Shown in pieces: positions 4,692 to 9,086 of a stretch of DNA of 9,086 nt. The notes beneath the pieces are model-generated. The model saw nothing but the letters and a program-made list of their open reading frames with translations. It was not told the origin of the DNA and did not search any database. Both the position numbers and the translations under genes were made by a program. Origin of the DNA: Pseudomonadota bacterium. Lineage in GTDB: Bacteria; Pseudomonadota; Alphaproteobacteria; Sphingomonadales; Sphingomonadaceae. The stretch is from contig JAEXLC010000059.1 in assembly GCA_023445495.1 (NCBI GenBank), positions 1 to 9,086 on the forward strand, given 5' to 3'. Every line of letters begins with the position of its first letter. The stretch's first letter is position 1.

Positions 4692-6254
4692 TCAGAGGCA
4701 CGCCTCGAGCAGCGCCTGGTCGAAGCCGTACTGCTTGGCCTTGTCGAGCGTATAGGGGCGCAGGCCCATCGAGCGATACTCGCCGATGATCTTGCCGTCG
4801 GCGCTCTCGTCGAGATACTCGAACTTGAACAGCTCCTGGGTGACGATCACCGGGCCTTCCATGCCGATCACTTCGGTGACGTTGGTCACGCGGCGCGAAC
4901 CGTCGCGCAGGCGCTTCACCTGGATGATGAGATCGACCGAATCGGCGATCTGGCGGCTGATCGCTTCCTTCGGCACCTTGATGTCCGACATCATCACCAT
5001 GTTCTCCATACGGGCGAGCGCCTCGCGCGGAGAGTTGGAGTGGAGCGTACACATCGAGCCGTCGTGACCGGTGTTCATGGCGGCGAGCATGTCGAAACAC
5101 TCGCTGCCGCGGATTTCGCCGAGGATGATGCGGTCCGGGCGCATACGCAGCGCGTTCTTCACCAGGTCGCGGATCGTGACCTCGCCCTGGCCTTCCAGGT
5201 TGGGCGGACGGGTTTCGAGCGGCAGCCAGTGCGGCTGCTGCAGGCGGAGTTCGGCCGCGTCCTCGATCGTCAGCACGCGCTCGCCCGGGTCGATCATCTT
5301 CGACAGGGCGTTGAGCATCGTCGTCTTGCCAGAGCCGGTGCCGCCCGAGATGACGATGTTGAAGCGGCTGGCGCCGGCGATCTTCAATGCGGTCGCCATC
5401 TTCTGCGACATCGACCCGCCCTGGGCCATCATGTCGAGCGTGATCGGCTTGGCCGAGAACTTACGAATCGAGATCGCGGTGCCGCGCAGCGACAGCGGCG
5501 GCACGATCACGTTGACGCGGCTGCCGTCCTTGAGGCGGGCGTCGGCGAGCGGCGTGGTCTGGTCGACGCGGCGGCCGACCGAGTTGCAGATGCGCTGCGC
5601 GATCTGGAACAGATGCTCCTCGTCGCGGAACTGGATATTGGCCAGCTCGAGCTTGCCCTTGCGCTCGACAAAGGTCTGCTCGGGGCCGTTGACCATGATG
5701 TCCGAGATGGCCGGATCGGACAGCAGCTCCTCGAGCGGCCCGAGGCCGAGCAGCTCGTCGACGAGCACCTTCTCGAGCGCGAACTGCTCGCGGCGGTTCA
5801 GGGTGAGCTTCAGCTCGGCGAGGACTTCGCCGATGATCGGGCGGAATTCCTCGGCCAGCTCGTCCTTGCTGAGCGTGGCGGCGGCTTCGGGATCGACGCG
5901 CTCGAGCAGGCGCGGGAGCACCTGCTCCTTGATGCGGTGGATCGAGGCTTCGAAGCCCTCGACCCGCGAATTGCCGGCATCGCCCGAGGCGGCCTGGCGC
6001 TCGGCGAGGCGCTGCAGCGCTTCGGCGCTGGCGACGCTCGGGCCGTTGGGATCGCGCTCGGCCATCGGGTCGGGCATGGCGCCCTGGCCCGGAAGCGGCA
6101 CGGAATTGATCGGCGGGAACTGCTCGCCGCCCAGCGGGGCGGGATCGACCGGTCGGGGCAGCGGTCCGCCGCCCTGCATCGGGCGCGCAACGCCGAACGC
6201 CGGCCGGCCTGCCGGTCCACCACCCAATCCGCTGCGTCGTCCGAAAGCGCTCAT
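4692..6254 (-). CDS. cpaF: Tad/Flp pilus assembly ATPase CpaF
   Basis: The 520-residue product is a type II/IV secretion ATPase of the CpaF/TadA group, which powers assembly of Flp (Tad) pili from the cytoplasmic face of the inner membrane. A Gly/Pro-rich, probably disordered leader (1-75) precedes the N-terminal domain (about 100-265). The RecA-like core has Walker A GGTGSGKTT (304-312), the Asp box TIEDAAEL (329-336), Walker B RPDRIILGEIRG (372-383, with Glu380) and the His box GHDGSMCTLHSNSP (396-409). All key residues are present and the length is normal for the family. The ATG at 6254 is chosen because the frame upstream, open to 6938, only shadows the AraC gene. The Shine-Dalgarno is weak. 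Its neighbours are an AraC gene and a protease; cpaE and tadB/tadC are absent here, so any other Tad genes lie elsewhere. Confidence 0.95.
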   Translation of the reverse strand: MSAFGRRSGLGGGPAGRPAFGVARPMQGGGPLPRPVDPAPLGGEQFPPINSVPLPGQGAMPDPMAERDPNGPSVASAEALQRLAERQAASGDAGNSRVEGFEASIHRIKEQVLPRLLERVDPEAAATLSKDELAEEFRPIIGEVLAELKLTLNRREQFALEKVLVDELLGLGPLEELLSDPAISDIMVNGPEQTFVERKGKLELANIQFRDEEHLFQIAQRICNSVGRRVDQTTPLADARLKDGSRVNVIVPPLSLRGTAISIRKFSAKPITLDMMAQGGSMSQKMATALKIAGASRFNIVISGGTGSGKTTMLNALSKMIDPGERVLTIEDAAELRLQQPHWLPLETRPPNLEGQGEVTIRDLVKNALRMRPDRIILGEIRGSECFDMLAAMNTGHDGSMCTLHSNSPREALARMENMVMMSDIKVPKEAISRQIADSVDLIIQVKRLRDGSRRVTNVTEVIGMEGPVIVTQELFKFEYLDESADGKIIGEYRSMGLRPYTLDKAKQYGFDQALLEACL

Positions 6255-6366
6255 CAGAACCCAATGTCCCCTCGACGGCGGAGTGTTACCGGCCAAGGCT
6301 TGATATTTACCTAACCCGATCGCCGCTGCGCAGTTACGGATTGTTCCTGCGGGTAAACGCGCGGGA
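6255..6366 (-). promoter_or_regulatory. Intergenic leader of cpaF, probable promoter region
   Basis: The 112 bp between the AraC stop and the cpaF start contain the most AT-rich patch in this part of the window (about 6300-6316), with a -10-like TAAATA on the minus strand (6304-6309), roughly 50 nt before the cpaF ATG. No good -35 at standard spacing is visible. The words GTTTACCC and GGTAAAT recur in the region and might be binding half-sites. The placement is inferred from position and base composition. Confidence 0.3.
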
Positions 6367-7074
6367 TTAAAGGAATGGTCCCCGGGCGCGGGTGCGGGCG
6401 CCGCTGGGCGGCATGCCGGCAAGGTCGCGGAAGTCGCGGGCCATGTGCGCCTGGTCGGCATAGCCGCGCGCGGCGGCGGTGTCGGCGAGACTGTCCCCGG
6501 CCTGCTGGATATCCTGCAGCGCGGCGCGGAAGCGGAGCAGCCGCAGATAGGTGCGCGGCGCCATGCCGAGCTCGCGCGCGAAGATGCGCTGGAGCTGGCG
6601 ATGGGGCAGGCCGGTGCGGGCGGCGATCGCGCCGACGCTGTCCGACGCGAGGATCGCCCGGGCGAGCGGGGGCGGTGCGATGCCGGAAAATGCATCGGTG
6701 AGCCGGGCGACCGGGTCGCCCTCCAGCAAGGCGGCGAGCGGCGAGTCCGGCGCCAGCGCGATCCAGTCATCGGCGAAACCGGGGCAGGGGGCGCCGCCCA
6801 GCGCGTGCCACGCCCAGGGCCAGAGCTTGATCGCAGTGAAGCGGGCATCGCCGCTGAAGCCGAAGCGGATCGGGTGCGGCGATAGGCCGGTGGCGAAGAA
6901 TTCGGGCTGGTCGCGCCGCCAGGCGGAGCGGCCGGCATGGCGGTGGATCAGCTCGATGCAGCCGTCCGGCGTCGCTTCATGCTCGACCCAGCCGGGCTGG
7001 CTGGCGGCCAGCGTCCAGACCGAGGCGACCAGCCCGTCCAGCGCGGGCGGCAGGGGCAGCTCGGCATAGTCCAT
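6367..7074 (-). CDS. AraC-family transcriptional regulator with DUF6597-like N-terminal domain
   Basis: The 235-residue product has an N-terminal sensor-like domain (about 5-115) of the DUF6597 type, with PPALDGLVASVWTL, HEATPDGCIELI and FSGDARFTAIKL. A C-terminal AraC/XylS DNA-binding domain follows with two helix-turn-helix units: VGAIAARTGLPHRQLQRIFA (147-166) and LADTAAARGYADQAHMARDF (196-215), the second carrying the GYADQAHMARDFR pattern that defines the family. The terminal MPPS matches the usual family PS-Y boundary, although the tail then ends quickly as GARTRARGPFL. The ATG at 7074 has AGG 8 nt upstream. It diverges from the DUF6265-like gene, a common layout for a regulator and its target, and lies 112 bp ahead of cpaF on the same strand. 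Its ligand is unknown, and control of either neighbour is inference. Confidence 0.88.
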   Translation of the reverse strand: MDYAELPLPPALDGLVASVWTLAASQPGWVEHEATPDGCIELIHRHAGRSAWRRDQPEFFATGLSPHPIRFGFSGDARFTAIKLWPWAWHALGGAPCPGFADDWIALAPDSPLAALLEGDPVARLTDAFSGIAPPPLARAILASDSVGAIAARTGLPHRQLQRIFARELGMAPRTYLRLLRFRAALQDIQQAGDSLADTAAARGYADQAHMARDFRDLAGMPPSGARTRARGPFL

Positions 7075-7155
7075 TGCGCCAGCCTGACATGTCGTGTCGG
7101 TTCAAGCCAGTGCCGGCGCACGGGGCTATCAGAGGCGGCAACGGGAGGATCGACG
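7075..7155. promoter_or_regulatory. Divergent regulatory gap between AraC gene and DUF6265-like gene
   Basis: The 81-bp gap must hold promoters for both directions. An 8-bp perfect palindrome, GACATGTC (7086-7093), lies 12 bp from the AraC start codon, and the partial repeat GTGTCGG follows directly; both are possible operator half-sites. The ribosome-binding site GGGAGG of the plus-strand gene is at 7143-7148, 7 nt before its ATG. No confident -35/-10 pair was found. Confidence 0.35.
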
Positions 7156-7590
7156 ATGATTGCCAATCTCATGCTGCTTGCGGGCATCGGCCTGTCTCCG
7201 GAGCCGTTCGACTGGCTGGTCGGCAAATGGTGCACCGAGCCGCGGAACGGCCGGATGACCTGCGAGACCTGGCAGCCCAGGGGCGCCGACGGGATGATGC
7301 GCGGGGAGACGGTCATCACCTCGCCCAAGGGCGAGCAGCGCGAGACGATGCGGATCGGCGGGATGGGCGACGCGCTGGTGTTCCATGCCGAGCCGGCGGG
7401 GCAGGCACCGGCCGATTTCAGGGTGAAGCCGGGCGGGCTCGGTGCGCAGAGCGTGGAGTTCCTCGACACCGCGCATGATTACCCGCAGCGCATCCGCTAC
7501 TGGCGCGAGGGCGAACTGCTGATGGCCGAGATCTCGCTGGCCGATGGCAGCAAGCCGATGCGCTGGGCATATCACCGGGCCGCCGACTAG
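7156..7590 (+). CDS. DUF6265-like protein, small beta-barrel type, function unknown
   Basis: The product has 144 residues. A short hydrophobic start (1-13, MIANLMLLAGIGL) may be a minimal signal peptide, but it lacks a basic n-region and a clear cleavage motif, so location is uncertain. The body shows the family pattern FDWLVGKWCTE (18-28), a TCETWQPRGADGMMRGETV block that includes the usual E-W-P and G-MMRG-T spacing, and a terminal FLDTAHDYPQRIRYWREG with LMAEISLADGS. I recall this from DUF6265-type domains, which look like small ligand-binding barrels; no activity is established. GGGAGG 7 nt before the ATG makes the start secure. It diverges from the AraC regulator, and its stop lies 4 bp from that of the convergent membrane gene. 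The length is typical and nothing looks broken. Confidence 0.82.
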   Translation: MIANLMLLAGIGLSPEPFDWLVGKWCTEPRNGRMTCETWQPRGADGMMRGETVITSPKGEQRETMRIGGMGDALVFHAEPAGQAPADFRVKPGGLGAQSVEFLDTAHDYPQRIRYWREGELLMAEISLADGSKPMRWAYHRAAD

Positions 7591-7594
7591 CGGA

Positions 7595-9086
7595 TCAGCG
7601 CCGCTCCGGAGCGATGAACAGCTCCGGGCCGGGCCAGGGGCCGTCCCAGCAGGGCTTGCGGTCGTCCGGGCGGACCCGCGCCGGATCGCGCGGGGCGATC
7701 AGCGCCGGCGCGCGCGAGAGCGGCGCGACATAGGTCATGTAGCCGCCCGGCACGACGCCGAAATAGCTGCAGCGGATATGCGGCGCGCGCGGCAGGGTGA
7801 TCGCGCGCCGGATCTCGAAGGCAGGGGTGATCGCACCGATCGCCAGCGACAGGAGCAGCAGGTTGCGCCACAGCCGCTTGCCCGGGAGCGGGGCCTTGAC
7901 CAGCTGGTCGGCGATCGCGACCGCCAGGATCGCCAGCGCGGGGATCGAGGCGCGCATGGTGAAGTCGTTCGACTGGCCGACCTGGCCATAGGGGATCGCC
8001 AGCAGCACCAGCGCGACGATCGCCAGGGTCGCGCCGCCAAAGCGCGCGTCGCGGCCGATGAACCAGAGCGCCAGCAGGTAGATGCCGACCTCGCAGATCT
8101 CGAAGACGATATATTGGTGGAGCGGCAGCGTGGCCGCGCCGCCGCCGACCGTGTCGCTGCCGGTGGCGAGATAGAGCAGGGCGGGCAGGGCGACGAGCGT
8201 CGCGGCGGCGGGTGCCGCTATCCCCGCGGGCGAGAGGGACCTTTGCCGAAGCGCCTCGATTCCCGCGTGCGCGGCGAAGGGCATCAGGCCGATCAGCGCC
8301 AGCGGCGACCAGAGGGCGAGCAGCGGCAGCGGCGTGAGGAAGCCGGCGAGCGACAGCCTTTTGTCGCGCCACAGCAGATAGAGCAGCGCGCCGATCCAGC
8401 CGGCCAGGCAATGCGGCGGCACCCAGAAGATCTGGGTGAGATGCGCGGAATAGACGGCGAGGCTCCAGCGCTCGGCGTTCATGTGGATCGGCTGGCCGGC
8501 AAGGATCTGGCCGAGCGCGTCGAGCCCGCTGAAGCCGATGAAGACCGCCAGCGCGGTCCAGCGGGCGCGGGGGGTGGCGAAGAGGGTGGCGCCGAGCCCG
8601 AGGATCAGCGCGAGGATCAGGCTGTTCTGGACGAGCAGCGCGAGTTCCGCGGCATATTGGCCGCCGATCCGGCCGACCGCCGCGGGTGCCAGATACATGC
8701 CTAGCGGCGCGCGCAGCATCTGCGGCGCGGGAGGCACGTCATACACGAAGGGCCAGGGATACAGCGCCATGTCGCGCAGCACCGCGCCGCGCACCTGCCA
8801 GTCGGTGGTTGCGTAGAAGAAGCGTCCCTCGCCGCCGAGCAGGAACAGCAGCAGCGCGATGCCGGTAGCGATGGCGAGCAGGCGCAGCGTCGGCCCTTCG
8901 CCGCGCGTAGGCAGGCGCCGCGCGGTCCAGGCCGCGAGCGCGATGACCAGCAGGGTCAGCAGCACGGCGACCCCGGTCGGGATCAGGCCGAGGAAGCGCC
9001 AGAGCAGGATATTGTCGAAGGCGAGCCAGCCGCCGAGCAACGCGACCAGCGTGCCGGGGGCAAGGGTGCGGTCGCCCAGCCGGGCC
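7595..9086 (-). CDS. Polytopic inner-membrane protein, GT-C-like, N-terminus outside the window
   Basis: The frame is open from the window edge to the stop at 7595-7597, giving 496 visible residues; the true start lies beyond 9086. I count about 11 to 13 hydrophobic segments. After the third helix an extended loop carries TDWQVRGAVLRD (visible residues about 94-105), then PWPFVYD and LRAPLGMYLAP. A membrane protein with an acidic residue in an early external loop resembles GT-C glycosyltransferases, which move sugars from polyprenyl-phosphate carriers, but no diagnostic family motif confirms this. A later block reads FWVPPHCLAGWIG, and VGQSNDFTMRASIPAL precedes the last helices. A tail of about 60 residues with two cysteines (RCSYFG, KPCWDGPWPG) is soluble. 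Similar unnamed proteins are common in alphaproteobacteria. Membrane nature is firm; enzymatic role is speculative. Confidence 0.8.
   Translation of the reverse strand, partial: ARLGDRTLAPGTLVALLGGWLAFDNILLWRFLGLIPTGVAVLLTLLVIALAAWTARRLPTRGEGPTLRLLAIATGIALLLFLLGGEGRFFYATTDWQVRGAVLRDMALYPWPFVYDVPPAPQMLRAPLGMYLAPAAVGRIGGQYAAELALLVQNSLILALILGLGATLFATPRARWTALAVFIGFSGLDALGQILAGQPIHMNAERWSLAVYSAHLTQIFWVPPHCLAGWIGALLYLLWRDKRLSLAGFLTPLPLLALWSPLALIGLMPFAAHAGIEALRQRSLSPAGIAAPAAATLVALPALLYLATGSDTVGGGAATLPLHQYIVFEICEVGIYLLALWFIGRDARFGGATLAIVALVLLAIPYGQVGQSNDFTMRASIPALAILAVAIADQLVKAPLPGKRLWRNLLLLSLAIGAITPAFEIRRAITLPRAPHIRCSYFGVVPGGYMTYVAPLSRAPALIAPRDPARVRPDDRKPCWDGPWPGPELFIAPERR

Noticed and set aside
3476..4789. 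Long plus-strand open frame opposite the protease gene
   Set aside because: Low-complexity Ala/Gly/Arg-rich translation with no recognisable domain, while the opposite strand encodes two DTG motifs and a PDZ domain.
5040..6314. Two overlapping long plus-strand frames opposite cpaF
   Set aside because: cpaF on the minus strand has all ATPase motifs; the plus-strand frames are shadows of its codon bias.
6255..6938. N-terminal extension of the cpaF frame upstream of 6254
   Set aside because: The extension runs out of frame through the AraC coding region and has a Pro/Arg/Ala/Ser-rich translation; the AraC frame is the real gene there.
7602..7613. Perfect 12-bp palindrome CGCTCCGGAGCG as a bidirectional terminator
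   Set aside because: It has no loop and no T-run, lies within coding sequence, and such G+C-rich palindromes are expected by chance at this composition.
7544..8704. Plus-strand frame opposite the membrane protein
   Set aside because: Arg/Gln/Glu/Asp-rich shadow translation; the opposite strand encodes coherent hydrophobic helices.
1..9086. CRISPR array, tRNA, rRNA, transposase or phage structural genes
   Set aside because: No regularly spaced repeats, tRNA-like cloverleaf or matching protein motifs were seen on either strand.

Overview
The window looks like chromosomal DNA of a high-G+C alphaproteobacterium, most likely a sphingomonad. This rests on overall composition, on protein families that look familiar from Sphingomonas and its relatives (an exported COG4798-type methyltransferase, a CpaF-type Tad pilus ATPase, an AraC protein with a DUF6597-like N-terminus, a DUF6265-like protein), and on a palindromic element with ATCCCGGC-GAAA-GCCGGGAT units at the left edge. 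No search was run, so all family names come from recognising motifs.

Left part (1-2260). A 27-bp-arm palindrome is followed by two minus-strand genes in series: an exported predicted methyltransferase (2019 to 1198), then a soluble chemoreceptor-like protein (1166 to 93). The latter has its signalling tip at the N-terminus and a Cache-type sensor region at the C-terminus. A tiny two-helix membrane protein (2071-2259, plus strand) diverges from the methyltransferase across about 50 bp.

Middle part (2260-3515). This stretch is visibly poorer in G+C. It carries two minus-strand genes of unknown function joined by an ATGA overlap: a small putative lipoprotein, then a membrane-anchored protein with a probable beta-sandwich domain. 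Short imperfect direct repeats lie on both sides, which together with the composition suggests an acquired islet.

Right-centre (3515-7590). An AraC-type regulator (7074 to 6367), the Tad/CpaF ATPase (6254 to 4692) and a secreted two-DTG aspartyl protease with a C-terminal PDZ domain (4672 to 3515) all read leftward. cpaF and the protease are only 19 bp apart and are probably co-transcribed. The usual Tad neighbours (cpaE upstream, tadB/tadC downstream) are absent from both sides. A DUF6265-like protein (7156-7590) diverges from the AraC gene over an 81-bp gap that holds an 8-bp palindrome.

Right edge (7595-9086). A polytopic membrane protein of GT-C-like appearance reads leftward and is cut by the window edge. 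Its stop codon lies 4 bp from the stop of the convergent DUF6265-like gene.

There is no sign of CRISPR arrays, tRNA or rRNA genes, transposases or phage structural genes. The most unusual items are the tip-first chemoreceptor, the low-G+C two-gene islet, and the pairing of an isolated cpaF with a PDZ-aspartyl protease.
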